From positions 1 to 64,000 of the forward strand of contig JARLJA010000152.1 in the NCBI GenBank assembly GCA_031291445.1: a stretch of DNA of 64,000 nt, given 5' to 3'. Position 1 is the stretch's first letter. The number at the start of each line of letters is the position of its first letter. Of the stretch, positions 36,002 through 44,744 are shown piece after piece. A model generated the notes under the pieces. The model searched no databases. It saw nothing but the letters and a program-made list of their open reading frames with translations, and was not told the DNA's origin. This stretch comes from Xanthobacteraceae bacterium (GTDB lineage: Bacteria > Pseudomonadota > Alphaproteobacteria > Rhizobiales > Xanthobacteraceae). The position numbers were made by a program, and so were the translations under genes.

Positions 36002-36802
36002 ATGCCTAAACCATCGCCGATTGCCGAAGCCGCCGAGCTGCTGCGGCAGGCCCACGAGACGCACGCGCCTTGCCTGCCGGTGCGCAACCTCCTGCCCCCG
36101 GACGATGTTGCAGCGGCCTATGCGGTCCAGGAGGCCAATACGGAGCGCCGCCTTCGCTCCGGACGCCGGCTGATCGGCCGCAAGATCGGACTGACCTCCA
36201 AGGCCGTGCAGGCCCAGTTCGGCGTTGATCGCCCCGACTACGGCATGTTGTTCGACGACATGGATGTTCCCCTCGGGGAGGAGATCGACCTGCGTCGTGT
36301 GCTTCAGCCCCGCGTGGAGGCCGAGATCGCCTTCGTCTTCGGCCGCGATCTCGATCAGGCGCTGCCGACGACCGCGGACATCCTGCGGGCCACCGACTAC
36401 GTGGTCGCCGCCGTCGAAATCGTCGGGTCGCGCATCGCGAACTGGGATATCCGCATCGTCGATACGCTCGCCGACAATGCATCTTCAGGCCTGTTCATGG
36501 TGGGGCACCAGATCAGACGCCTGGCCGATATCGACGTGGTCGATTGCACCATGAGCCTCGACCGCGGCGGTCGCCTGGTCTCCTCGGGGACCGGCCGTGC
36601 CTGTCTCGGCAGCCCCGTCAGTGCGGTGGTCTGGCTGGCGCGCGCCATGGTTGGGTTGGGGCGGCCGTTGCGGGCGGGTGATGTGGTATTGTCCGGCGCG
36701 CTGGGACCGATGGTGCCGGTCGCTGCCGGTGACGTGTTCGAAGCGAGGATCGGCGGGCTCGGCGCGCTGCGTGTCGCCTTTGCCGCGGGCGCACAGACCT
36801 GA
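36002..36802 (+). CDS. carD: 2-hydroxypenta-2,4-dienoate hydratase, CarD-like
   Basis: A 266-residue member of the MhpD/fumarylacetoacetase-like hydratase family. The metal and substrate region includes RKIGLTSKAVQAQFGVDRPDYG, the Glu pair in VEAEIAFVFG, and ALGPMVPVAAGDVFEARIGGLG near the end. It hydrates the C5 dienoate released by CarC to 4-hydroxy-2-oxovalerate. The aldolase and acetaldehyde dehydrogenase (CarE/CarF) that would finish the route are not in the window, so the later steps rely on genes elsewhere. It is the last gene of the car-like operon. Confidence 0.9.
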   Translation: MPKPSPIAEAAELLRQAHETHAPCLPVRNLLPPDDVAAAYAVQEANTERRLRSGRRLIGRKIGLTSKAVQAQFGVDRPDYGMLFDDMDVPLGEEIDLRRVLQPRVEAEIAFVFGRDLDQALPTTADILRATDYVVAAVEIVGSRIANWDIRIVDTLADNASSGLFMVGHQIRRLADIDVVDCTMSLDRGGRLVSSGTGRACLGSPVSAVVWLARAMVGLGRPLRAGDVVLSGALGPMVPVAAGDVFEARIGGLGALRVAFAAGAQT

Positions 36803-37203
36803 GCCGGCGGATCGATGGCCTGATCGACCCTGGCGACGCGATCGCGTTCACGCCCGATCGATGAGCAGTCCGAGGTTTCGCCTGTCGCCGGAGAGGCGGA
36901 GATGCGACGCCGACGCGGCGTCCGGGATCCAGAACAGGGCAAGCGCAGCTCCGCCGAGCCGATCGACGCCCCGGCATTTCAGTGCAAGCCCGGTTCGCGC
37001 CTCATTTCGAGGCGTCCACGGCACGACGTCCCGCCCGCCATGGATGTGGATCGTGACCTGCGCGCGTGACCCGACGAGAGCATGAGCGAGGAAGCGCACC
37101 GGCTCGCCGCGCCGCTGCGCAACGGTCAGGGGAATCGTGGGCAGCGCCCGATGGCCCTCGGTCAGGCGAGCCAGACACTCGACCTGTCGGCCGAGATATG
37201 AGT
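36803..37203. other. Gap between the car-like operon and the IclR gene
   Basis: No gene supported. A minus-strand frame is open across 36848-37441 and has somewhat protein-like composition at 36848-37130 (segments such as VRFLAHALVG and ALALFWIPDA). It has no credible start or ribosome-binding site and would run into the IclR gene on the other strand. It may be a relic or chance. The stretch should hold the transcription end of the car-like operon, but no strong hairpin with a T tract is visible. Confidence 0.4.
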
Positions 37204-37242
37204 ATCGTAAAAAATGAGATTTGCGTCTTGATTTTTTCCGAT
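37204..37242. promoter_or_regulatory. A/T-rich inverted repeat upstream of the IclR gene
   Basis: ATCGTAAAAAAT (37204-37215) and ATTTTTTCCGAT (37231-37242) form a 12-bp inverted repeat with one mismatch and a 15-bp spacer. The AT-rich arms stand out in this GC-rich DNA. It ends 45 bp before the IclR start, the place for an autoregulatory operator; IclR-type proteins bind AT-rich dyads of this kind. Confidence 0.55.
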
Positions 37243-37286
37243 CTTTGCCGTTTATTGTGATGAATAATTCGAGAGTATGGGACGAA

Positions 37287-38186
37287 ATGAGCCAGGAGAG
37301 CCAAATCGCGCCTATCCCTGCCCAGCCGGATCTTCCCGGCGGTAGCGCCTTGGCACGCGGGATTGCGGTGCTGCAGGCCTTCAGCGTGGAGCGACCGGTG
37401 CTGTCGGCGCGCGCGCTGATGGCGATCACGGGTCTGCCCAAGCCGACATTGTTTCGGCTGACCGGGACGCTGTGCGACCTCGGTCTGCTGCGTTATGACG
37501 AAGCCGTGGGTCGCTTCACGCCGGCGCCCGGCGTTGCGCGCCTGGCGGCGCCGCTGCTGGCGCGCACCTCGATCCGTCAGCTCGCGTTCGGTCCGATGCA
37601 GGCGCTCGCCGAGCGGTTGCGCGCGCAGGTCGCGCTGTCGCTCGGGTTCGGTCTCGACCTCGTCTTCATCGAGCTTGCGCAGGCCAAGGAATGCGTGACC
37701 GTCCGCCCGAGCATGGGCGGCCCGATGTCCCTGTCCCGCACTGCGTCGGGGCGGGCGTATTTGAGCGTGCTGGCGGCCGAGCAGCGGCAGGCCTATCTGG
37801 ATGAGCTTCGGCTGGTCAACCGGTCGCTGGCCGAGCGGCTCGACGAGCGGCTGCGCGAGGCCCGCGAGGACCTCGACAAGCGCGGCTTCTGCGTCAGCTA
37901 TGGCGAGCTGATCGAGCACTTTCACGGCGTCGCGGTACCGCTGAAGCCGGTGGACGGCAGCGGCGAGATCTATGTCTTCAACTGCGCCGTTCCGTCCTTC
38001 GAACTGCAGCCCGATCAGCTCTTGAACGACGTCGGTCCCCGTCTTCTCACCCTGGCGCGCAGCATCGAGGCGGCGCTCGGCGCGCCGTCGCCGTTCGCCG
38101 GCGACATGGTTTCGCCGGCCCGCGGGCCGTCGTCGGCCAGAGCCGCAGCACACCGCGAAGCCGCCGCGGCGGCGGCGGGAGGGTAG
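37287..38186 (+). CDS. IclR-family transcriptional regulator
   Basis: With ATG 37287, 299 residues. A winged HTH near the N-terminus (ALARGIAVLQAF; SARALMAITGLPKPTLFRLTGTLCDLGLL) is followed by the IclR effector domain (SLGFGLDLVFIELAQA; SLSRTASGRAYLSVL; CVSYGELIEHFHGVAVPL). An Ala/Pro-rich tail of about 35 residues is extra. ATG 37260 in the same frame is an alternative; neither has a strong ribosome-binding site, and I chose the one nearer to the HTH. It is followed on the same strand, after 96 bp, by the CoA-transferase-led operon, which it probably controls in response to an acyl-CoA or organic acid. Confidence 0.88.
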   Translation: MSQESQIAPIPAQPDLPGGSALARGIAVLQAFSVERPVLSARALMAITGLPKPTLFRLTGTLCDLGLLRYDEAVGRFTPAPGVARLAAPLLARTSIRQLAFGPMQALAERLRAQVALSLGFGLDLVFIELAQAKECVTVRPSMGGPMSLSRTASGRAYLSVLAAEQRQAYLDELRLVNRSLAERLDERLREAREDLDKRGFCVSYGELIEHFHGVAVPLKPVDGSGEIYVFNCAVPSFELQPDQLLNDVGPRLLTLARSIEAALGAPSPFAGDMVSPARGPSSARAAAHREAAAAAAGG

Positions 38187-38282
38187 CCGGCGCGGCGCAC
38201 GAAGAAGCGAGACAGGACAGAACAACAAAAGCAGGCCGGCGGGCGCGAACGAACGGCGTGCGGTGAAATGGGAGGATCTGGT

Positions 38283-39497
38283 TTGGCGGTGCTTTCCAAT
38301 GTTCGCGTCCTCGACCTCACCCGTGTCGTGGCGGGGCCGTGGGCGACGCAGACCCTGGCCGATCTCGGCGCCGAGGTCATCAAGGTCGAGAAGCCGACCG
38401 AGGGCGACGATACGCGCCGGATCGGGCCCTTCGTCAAGGATTCCGCGGGAAGGCAGACCAACGAATCGGCGTTCTATCTCGCCTGCAATCGCGGCAAGCG
38501 ATCGGTCACCATCGACATCGCCAGCGAACGCGGGCAGGCGCTCATTCGCGATCTCGCCGCGCAGTGCGACATCTTCGTCGAAAACTACAAGGCCGGTTCG
38601 CTGGCGCGCTACGGGCTGGATTACGCTGCGATCCGCGCCGTCAACCCGCGCATTATCTATTGTTCGGTGACCGGCTTCGGCGGCGACGGGCCCTATGCCA
38701 ATCGACCGGCCTACGACTTCATTCTCCAGGGCATGTCGGGGCTGATGAGCATGTGCGGCCACCCCGACGGCGCGCCGGGCGCCGGGCCGATGCGCACCGC
38801 GGTTCCGATCACCGACATCACCACCGGGCTCTATGCGACGATTTCGATCCTCGGCGCCCTGATTCACCGCAGCCAGACCGGGCTCGGCCAGTTCATCGAT
38901 GCCGCGATGATCGATGCCGCGGTCGCGCTCACCGGGCATCTGGCGATCGGTTATCTCATGACCGGCAAGGTGCCGCCGCGGATCGGCAACGCCAATCCGA
39001 TCGCCTCGCCGTCTGAGGTCCACACCACGGCCGACGGACAGATCATCGTCGCCGCCGGCAACGACGGCCAGTTCAAGGCGCTGGCGTCGGCGATCGGCGA
39101 ACCGCAGCTTCCCGACGATGCACGGTTTCGTTCGAACTCCGACCGCGTCCGCAACCGCCGCGAGCTCTACCCGATCATCGCCGACCGAATCGGTGTGCGG
39201 CCCTCGTCCTACTGGGTCGACCGGCTGAGCGCCGCGGGAGTTCCGTGCGGGCCGATCAACGAACTCGATGCGGTGTTCGACGATCCGCAGGTCCGCCACC
39301 GCGGGATCGAGCTCAAGATTCCGAGTGCCCACGGCGTCGAGGTTCCCGGACTCAAAAGCCCGCTCAATCTCTCGGAAGCGCCGGTCGCCTATCGCGCGCC
39401 GCCGGCCCTGGGCGAGGGGACCGACGAGGTGTTGCGCAAGCTCCTGAACCTCACCGACGACCAGATCGCGCGGCTGCGCGCCGAGTCCGTGATTTAG
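38283..39497 (+). CDS. CaiB/BaiF family CoA transferase (family III)
   Basis: 404 residues from TTG 38283, which lies 6 nt after GGAGGA; the in-frame ATG at 38268 precedes that site and is less likely. The N-terminus LSNVRVLDLTRVVAGPWATQTLADLGAEVIKVE is the standard start of family III CoA transferases. The catalytic Asp that forms the acyl anhydride is D145 in YDFILQGMSGLM, and VPITDITTGLYA and GLGQFIDAAMIDA follow. It should activate the pathway's free acid by moving CoA from a donor such as succinyl-CoA. It is the first enzyme of the operon and takes the place of the acyl-CoA synthetase of the classical atu cluster. Confidence 0.9.
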   Translation: MAVLSNVRVLDLTRVVAGPWATQTLADLGAEVIKVEKPTEGDDTRRIGPFVKDSAGRQTNESAFYLACNRGKRSVTIDIASERGQALIRDLAAQCDIFVENYKAGSLARYGLDYAAIRAVNPRIIYCSVTGFGGDGPYANRPAYDFILQGMSGLMSMCGHPDGAPGAGPMRTAVPITDITTGLYATISILGALIHRSQTGLGQFIDAAMIDAAVALTGHLAIGYLMTGKVPPRIGNANPIASPSEVHTTADGQIIVAAGNDGQFKALASAIGEPQLPDDARFRSNSDRVRNRRELYPIIADRIGVRPSSYWVDRLSAAGVPCGPINELDAVFDDPQVRHRGIELKIPSAHGVEVPGLKSPLNLSEAPVAYRAPPALGEGTDEVLRKLLNLTDDQIARLRAESVI

Positions 39498-39511
39498 CCG
39501 GAGAGACGACG

Positions 39512-41893
39512 ATGGCCGACGCGAGCACCGCACTGTCGCATGACGTGGCCGACATCGAGGGCCAGATCCTCGACTCGGTCGGTTCGTTTCTGTCCGCGCC
39601 GCGCCGGCGCCCATCGCTCCGCGGCCAGCGCCGATGGCCGGGACAGCCCGGTCGCGACGAATGCGAGCGCAGTGACTGGGTCGAGATCGCCGCCATGGGC
39701 TGGCTCGGTGTGCTTGCCGGCGAGGCGGACGGCGGGCTCGGCCTCAGCGAGGCCGAAGGTCTTCGCCTCGCCGCGCTGATGGCCGAGCAGATCGGCCGTC
39801 ATGTAGCGCCCGAGCCGTTCACCGCGGTCGCGGGCGTTTCGGTGGCGGCGCTGGCCGTCTGCGACCGCAAGCGGTCCGCGGATCTCTTGTCCCGCGTGGT
39901 CTCCGGCGACTGCGTCGCCGCCCTCGCGATCGAGGAGGTCGCCGACGGTGCCGAGCCGAGCCTGGTCGCGGAGATGGCGGCCGGCGGCGAAGCGGGCTGG
40001 ACCGTCTCGGGCCGCTGCACCCATGTCTGGCCGGGCCAGCCGGTCGACGGCTGGATCGTGCCCGCGCGCGTCGGGGGCGACCGGGCGCTGTTGTGGATTG
40101 CGGCCGCCGCGCCGGGAGCGAGCTGCGACCTTCGGGTTACCGGCGACGGCCGGTCGCTCGCCACCGTCCGCTTCGAGCGCGTCGCGGTTGCCGCGCCGCA
40201 TCTGCTGCTGGTCGGCAAGGATGTGGCGGTCGCGCTGGCGCGGGCCGCCGCGGTCGGACGTCTCTTGATCTCCGCGGAGTTGCTCGGCGCCGGGCGCGCG
40301 GCGCTCGGCGCCACCATCGACTATCTCAAGACCCGCAAGCAGTTCGACAAGCCGATCGCCGCGTTCCAGGCGGTCCAGCACCGCTGCGTCGACGCCTTCA
40401 TCCAGCTGGAGATCGCCGAGGCCGCGCTGCACGAAGCCTTGTGCGAGGCGGCCTCCGGCGGCCTGCATGGCGACGACGCGCGCTTCTATTCAAGCCGCGC
40501 CAAGGCGCGCTGCGGCCAGGCGGCGTTGAACGCGGTCCGCGCCGCGGTGCAACTGCACGGTGCGATCGGCATCACCGATGAATGCGACATAGGTCTTTAT
40601 TTCAAGCGGGTGATGACGCTGCTTCCCCGTCTTGGCGGCATCAGCGCCTCGCGCCGCGCCTGCGCCGCGAGGCTGCTGCGGGACCGCGCCGAATCCGCCC
40701 AGGCCCCTCAATCGGCCGCAGGGGCCGATGGGATTGCGGGCGGCGACGCCGATTGGGACGCGGTGCCGGAAGCGCAATTCCGGGCCGGCGTGCGCGCGTT
40801 TCTCAGGGACAACTATCCCGCCCACTTGCGTTACATGCCCCGCCGGGTTCACTGGTGGGAAATCGCCGACTGGTGGCGCGTGGTCTACGACAAGGGGTGG
40901 ATCGCGCCGTCCTGGCCGAAGGAGCATGGCGGCATGGGGCTGCCGCCGGCCAAACTCATCGCCTTCATCGAGGAGTTCGAGAACCACGGCGTCGCGCGCG
41001 CACCGGATCAGGGCATCGTGATGGTCGGCCCGGTGCTGATGCGCTACGGCACCGCCGAGCAGTGCCAGCGTTTCCTGCCCAAGATTCGCTCGGGCGAGAA
41101 CATCTGGTGCCAGGGCTATTCGGAGCCGGGCGCTGGGTCCGACCTCGCGAGCCTGCGCACCGAGGCCGTCGAGGCCGGTGAGGCCTTCATCGTCAACGGC
41201 CAGAAGATCTGGACGACGCTCGCCCAGGACGCGACTCATATCTTCCTGCTCGTGCGCACCGACAAGACCGTGCGCAAGCAGGCGGGCATCAGCTTCCTCC
41301 TCTGCGACCTGAAGAGCCCGGGCGTCACCATCCGTCCGATCCGCGACATGGCGGGCCACGAGGAGTTCTGCGAGGTTTTCTTCGACAACGTCCGGGTGCC
41401 CAGGGAAAACCTCGTCGGCAGTCTCAATCAGGGATGGGAGATCGCCAAGGCGCTGCTCGGGTTCGAGCGCATCTTCCTCGGTAGTCCGAAGCAGTCGCAA
41501 TATGCGCTCGGCCAGCTGCGCAAGCTGGCCCAGGCCAGCGGCCTGTTCGGCGACCAGGAGTTCTGCGCGAGATACACCGCGCTACAGCTCGACGTGCTCG
41601 ACCTCGGCGCGGCCTATCGGCGCTTCGTCGACATCGTCAAGCAGGGCAAGCCGCTGCCGCCGTCGGTCTCGCTGCTGAAGATCTGGGCGACCGAGACCTA
41701 TCAGGCCATCGCGGTGCTGATGGCCGAGAGCGCGGGCCCCGACGGCGCGCTGCTGGAGCCCGCGCCGATCAATGGCGCCGGCATGGATCTGCTGGCGCCG
41801 CTCTTCAATTCCTCCGCCGCCTGCATCTACGGCGGCTCCAACGAAATCCAGCGCAATATCCTGGCCAAGGCCGTGCTCGGCCTGCCGGACTGA
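39512..41893 (+). CDS. Fusion of two acyl-CoA dehydrogenase domains
   Basis: 793 residues, twice the normal size. Residues 1 to about 390 form a divergent acyl-CoA dehydrogenase with weak central motifs but a clear C-terminal part (YLKTRKQFDKPIAAFQAVQH; VQLHGAIGITDECDIGLYFKR). After an Ala/Gly-rich linker (about 395-410) a second, well conserved copy follows (RAFLRDNYPAHLRY; QGYSEPGAGSDLASL; GQKIWTT; NSSAACIYGGSNEIQRNILAKAVLGL). Paired dissimilar dehydrogenases forming heteromers are known in sterol and side-chain breakdown (FadE/ChsE types); here both halves are in one chain. It should form the 2,3-double bond of a bulky or branched acyl-CoA. ATG 39512 follows GGAGAGA, 14 bp after the CoA-transferase gene. 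Confidence 0.88.
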   Translation: MADASTALSHDVADIEGQILDSVGSFLSAPRRRPSLRGQRRWPGQPGRDECERSDWVEIAAMGWLGVLAGEADGGLGLSEAEGLRLAALMAEQIGRHVAPEPFTAVAGVSVAALAVCDRKRSADLLSRVVSGDCVAALAIEEVADGAEPSLVAEMAAGGEAGWTVSGRCTHVWPGQPVDGWIVPARVGGDRALLWIAAAAPGASCDLRVTGDGRSLATVRFERVAVAAPHLLLVGKDVAVALARAAAVGRLLISAELLGAGRAALGATIDYLKTRKQFDKPIAAFQAVQHRCVDAFIQLEIAEAALHEALCEAASGGLHGDDARFYSSRAKARCGQAALNAVRAAVQLHGAIGITDECDIGLYFKRVMTLLPRLGGISASRRACAARLLRDRAESAQAPQSAAGADGIAGGDADWDAVPEAQFRAGVRAFLRDNYPAHLRYMPRRVHWWEIADWWRVVYDKGWIAPSWPKEHGGMGLPPAKLIAFIEEFENHGVARAPDQGIVMVGPVLMRYGTAEQCQRFLPKIRSGENIWCQGYSEPGAGSDLASLRTEAVEAGEAFIVNGQKIWTTLAQDATHIFLLVRTDKTVRKQAGISFLLCDLKSPGVTIRPIRDMAGHEEFCEVFFDNVRVPRENLVGSLNQGWEIAKALLGFERIFLGSPKQSQYALGQLRKLAQASGLFGDQEFCARYTALQLDVLDLGAAYRRFVDIVKQGKPLPPSVSLLKIWATETYQAIAVLMAESAGPDGALLEPAPINGAGMDLLAPLFNSSAACIYGGSNEIQRNILAKAVLGLPD

Positions 41894-41913
41894 GACGAGT
41901 GCAGAGTAGAACG

Positions 41914-43527
41914 ATGCTTCAGATCGAGACCAAGATCGATTTCTCCGCCGGCGAGGTGGTCGGCCGCCGCGAGGCGATGCTGTCGGCGGTCGATCGGCTG
42001 CGCGCGCTCGAGGCGCGGGCGGCGGAGACCTCGGCGCGGGCGGCGGACGCCTTCGCCAGGCGCAAGGCCCTGCTGCCGCGCGAACGGCTGGCGTGCCTGC
42101 TCGATCCGGGCGCGCCGTTCCTGCCGCTCGCCAACATGGCGGGATACTGCACCGACGATCCCGATCCCGAGACCTCGATCCCGGGAGGAAGCCAGATCGC
42201 CGGCATCGGGATGGTGAGCGGCGCGCGCTGCATGATCATCGTCAACGATTCCGGCATCGACGCCGGCGCGCTGACCGACCTCGGCAATCAGAAGCTGATG
42301 CGTTGCCAGGAGATCGCCCTGGAGAACCGCCTGCCGCTGGTGATGCTGGTGGAGAGCGCCGGCGCCAATCTCCGCAAATACCGGGTCGACAAGTTCGTGC
42401 GCGGCGGCGGCATCTTCTACAACCTGGCGCGGATTTCCGCCGCGGGATTGCCGATCGTCACGGTGGTCCACGGCTCGTCCACCGCCGGCGGCGCCTACCT
42501 GCCGGGCTTGTCCGACTACGTCATCATGGTGGAAGGCCAGGCCAGAGCCTTCCTGGCCGGGCCGCCGCTCCTGAAGGCCGCGACCGGCGAAATCGCCACC
42601 GAGGAGGAACTGGGCGGCGCGCAGATGCATGCCTGCACCTCCGGTCTGGCGGAATATGTCGCCGAGGACGACGCCCAGGCGATCGCCATTGCCCGCGAAG
42701 TGATGGCCTCGATCGAATGGGCGCGGCCCGAGGAGGGGCCGGCGGCCGAGGCGCCGGCCTATCCCGCCGACGACCTGCTGGCGCTGATGCCGGCGCAGAC
42801 GCGGACGCCGGTCGACATGCGGGAGATCATCGCCCGGCTGGTCGACGGCTCGCGCTTTTTCGAGTTCAAGCCGGACTACGGGCCGGCGACGGTGTGCGGC
42901 CGCGCCGTGCTGGACGGCCGGGGCGTGGCGTTCATCACCAACAACGGTCCGCTCGATCCCCAGGGCTCGACCAAGGCGGCGCAGTTCATCCAGCTCTGCT
43001 CGCAGTCGCATACGCCGATCGTCTATCTGCAGAACACCACCGGCTTCATCGTCGGCCGCGCTTCGGAAGAGGCTGGCATGATCAAGCACGGCTCCAAGCT
43101 GATCCAGGCCATCGCCAACGCGCCGGTGCCGCAGGTCACGATTTATTGCGGGGCGTCCTACGGCGCCGGCAACTACGGCATGTGCGGCCGCGGCTTCCGG
43201 CCGCGGTTCTGCTTCTCCTGGCCCAACGCCCGCACCGCCGTCATGGGCGGCGAGCAGGCGGCGACCACGCTCGATATCGTCGCGCGCACGCAGGCCGCTC
43301 GCCGCGGCAAACCGGTCGATGAAGCGCGGCTGGCGGCGCAGAAGAGCGAGATCGTCGACAATTTCGAACGCCAGGCCAGTGCCTTCGTCACCAGCGGCCT
43401 GCTGCTCGACGACGGCGTGATCGACCCGCGCGACACCCGCGCCGTGCTGGCCACGGTTCTCTCGGTGTGCCGCGAGGCCGAGCGCGCCCGCCTGCGCCCT
43501 GTGCAGTTCGGTGTGCCGCGGTTCTGA
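41914..43527 (+). CDS. atuC: Acyl-CoA carboxylase carboxyltransferase (beta) subunit, AtuC/LiuB-like
   Basis: 537 residues, the size of geranyl-CoA or methylcrotonyl-CoA carboxylase beta subunits. It has two crotonase-fold halves: the acyl-CoA side at 1-280 (PLVMLVESAGANLRK; HGSSTAGGAYLPGLSDYVIMV) and the biotin side at 280-537 (TPIVYLQNTTGFIVG; CGASYGAGNYGMCGR; SWPNARTAVMGGEQAATTL). The NYGMCGR glycine-rich loop is found in both subtypes. Together with the biotin carboxylase at 45596 it carboxylates the gamma position of a 3-methyl-2-enoyl-CoA. The symbol reflects the AtuA neighbour rather than sequence alone; a leucine-route LiuB cannot be excluded. ATG 41914 is chosen; a GTG at 41899 is an alternative. 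Confidence 0.85.
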   Translation: MLQIETKIDFSAGEVVGRREAMLSAVDRLRALEARAAETSARAADAFARRKALLPRERLACLLDPGAPFLPLANMAGYCTDDPDPETSIPGGSQIAGIGMVSGARCMIIVNDSGIDAGALTDLGNQKLMRCQEIALENRLPLVMLVESAGANLRKYRVDKFVRGGGIFYNLARISAAGLPIVTVVHGSSTAGGAYLPGLSDYVIMVEGQARAFLAGPPLLKAATGEIATEEELGGAQMHACTSGLAEYVAEDDAQAIAIAREVMASIEWARPEEGPAAEAPAYPADDLLALMPAQTRTPVDMREIIARLVDGSRFFEFKPDYGPATVCGRAVLDGRGVAFITNNGPLDPQGSTKAAQFIQLCSQSHTPIVYLQNTTGFIVGRASEEAGMIKHGSKLIQAIANAPVPQVTIYCGASYGAGNYGMCGRGFRPRFCFSWPNARTAVMGGEQAATTLDIVARTQAARRGKPVDEARLAAQKSEIVDNFERQASAFVTSGLLLDDGVIDPRDTRAVLATVLSVCREAERARLRPVQFGVPRF

Positions 43528-43560
43528 CCGCGGTTGGGGATGATCGAAGGGAGTTTTCGA

Positions 43561-44721
43561 ATGCTGTACACCGACGCACATCTGCAGATGATGGAGACGA
43601 CCCGCCGCTTCGTCGCCGAGGAGATCGATCCCCATGTCGACGAATGGGAGGCAGCGGAGGCGTTTCCAGCGCACGAGCTGTTCAAGAAGCTCGGTAATCT
43701 CGGCCTGCTGGGCGTGACCAAGCCGGAGAGGTTCGGCGGGCTCGGTCTCGATTTCTCCTATTCCGTCGCGGTCGGCGAGGCGCTCGGATACATGAAGGCG
43801 CAGGGCGTCGGCATGGCGATCGGCGTGCAATGCGACATGGCGACGCCGGCGCTCGCGGCGTTCGGATCGGACGAACTGCGCCACGCGTATCTCGCGCCGG
43901 CGATCGCCGGCGACATGGTGGTGTCGATCGGCGTGTCGGAAGCTGGCGCGGGGTCCGACGTCGCCTCGATCAAGACCACGGCGCGCAAGGACGGCGGCGA
44001 CTACGTCATCTCCGGCAGCAAGATGTGGATCACCAACGCGCTGCAGGCCGACTGGGTCTGCCTGCTCTGCAACACCTCCGAAGGCGGCGGCCACAAGAAC
44101 AAGTCGTTGATCGTGGTGCCGCTCAAGGACGGCGACAAGCGCCGCGCCGGCATCGAGATGCAGAAGATCAAGAAGTTCGGCATGTGGTCGTCGGACACGG
44201 CGCAGATCTTCTTCGACGAGGTCCGGGTGCCGCAGCGGAACCGGATCGGCGAGGAGGGCATGGGCTTCATCTACCAGATGCGCCAGTTCCAGGAGGAGCG
44301 CCTCAACGCCGCGGCGCGCCGGCTCGCCATCACCGGCCTGATCGACCAGACCGTCGACTACCTGCGCGAGCGCAAGGCGTTCGGCCGGCCGCTGCTCGAC
44401 AACCAGTTCATCCAGTTCAAGCTCGCCGAGCTCAAGACCGAGATCGAGGCGCTGCGCGCGCTGACCTACATGGCGACGCAAGCCTACATCGAAGGCAAGG
44501 AAGTCACCGAGCTCGCCTCGATGGCCAAGCTCAAGGCGGGACGCCTGTCACGCGAGGTCGCCGACTGGTGCATGCAGTTCCAGGGCGGCATGGGCTACAC
44601 CTGGGACAATCCGGTGTCGCGCGCCTACCGGGATTTCCGGCTGGGCTCGATCGGCGGCGGCGCCGACGAGATCATGCTCCAGGTCATCGCCAAGCAGATG
44701 GGATTGATGGCGCGCAAGTGA
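43561..44721 (+). CDS. Acyl-CoA dehydrogenase (AtuD/citronellyl-CoA dehydrogenase-like)
   Basis: A 386-residue single-domain FAD enzyme. The substrate/FAD segment is VSIGVSEAGAGSDVASIKT and SGSKMWITNA. VRVPQRNRIGEEGMGF, YLRERKAFGRPLLDNQFIQFKLAEL and the C-terminal FQGGMGYTWDNPVSRAYRDFRL and GGGADEIMLQVIAKQMG are typical. The catalytic base is probably the Glu in GGGADEIML. AAGGGAG lies 7 nt before ATG 43561. By position between the carboxylase beta and hydratase genes it corresponds to AtuD, which oxidises a saturated or citronellyl-type branched acyl-CoA before carboxylation. Confidence 0.88.
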   Translation: MLYTDAHLQMMETTRRFVAEEIDPHVDEWEAAEAFPAHELFKKLGNLGLLGVTKPERFGGLGLDFSYSVAVGEALGYMKAQGVGMAIGVQCDMATPALAAFGSDELRHAYLAPAIAGDMVVSIGVSEAGAGSDVASIKTTARKDGGDYVISGSKMWITNALQADWVCLLCNTSEGGGHKNKSLIVVPLKDGDKRRAGIEMQKIKKFGMWSSDTAQIFFDEVRVPQRNRIGEEGMGFIYQMRQFQEERLNAAARRLAITGLIDQTVDYLRERKAFGRPLLDNQFIQFKLAELKTEIEALRALTYMATQAYIEGKEVTELASMAKLKAGRLSREVADWCMQFQGGMGYTWDNPVSRAYRDFRLGSIGGGADEIMLQVIAKQMGLMARK

Positions 44722-44744
44722 CGCGTCGAGTGGGACAGTATGTC

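Noticed and set aside
36848-37441. A possible minus-strand gene between carD and the IclR gene
   Set aside because: No start codon with a ribosome-binding site, overlap with the IclR coding region, and no family recognised. Described only as a gap.
37002-39614. An 870-codon open frame on the minus strand
   Set aside because: It is antisense to the IclR and CoA-transferase genes, Arg/Asp-rich with no recognisable domain, and exists because GC-rich codons leave few stops in that frame.
41827-44481. An 884-codon open frame on the minus strand
   Set aside because: Antisense shadow of the carboxyltransferase and acyl-CoA dehydrogenase genes, with repetitive Arg/Leu/Asp composition and no ribosome-binding site.
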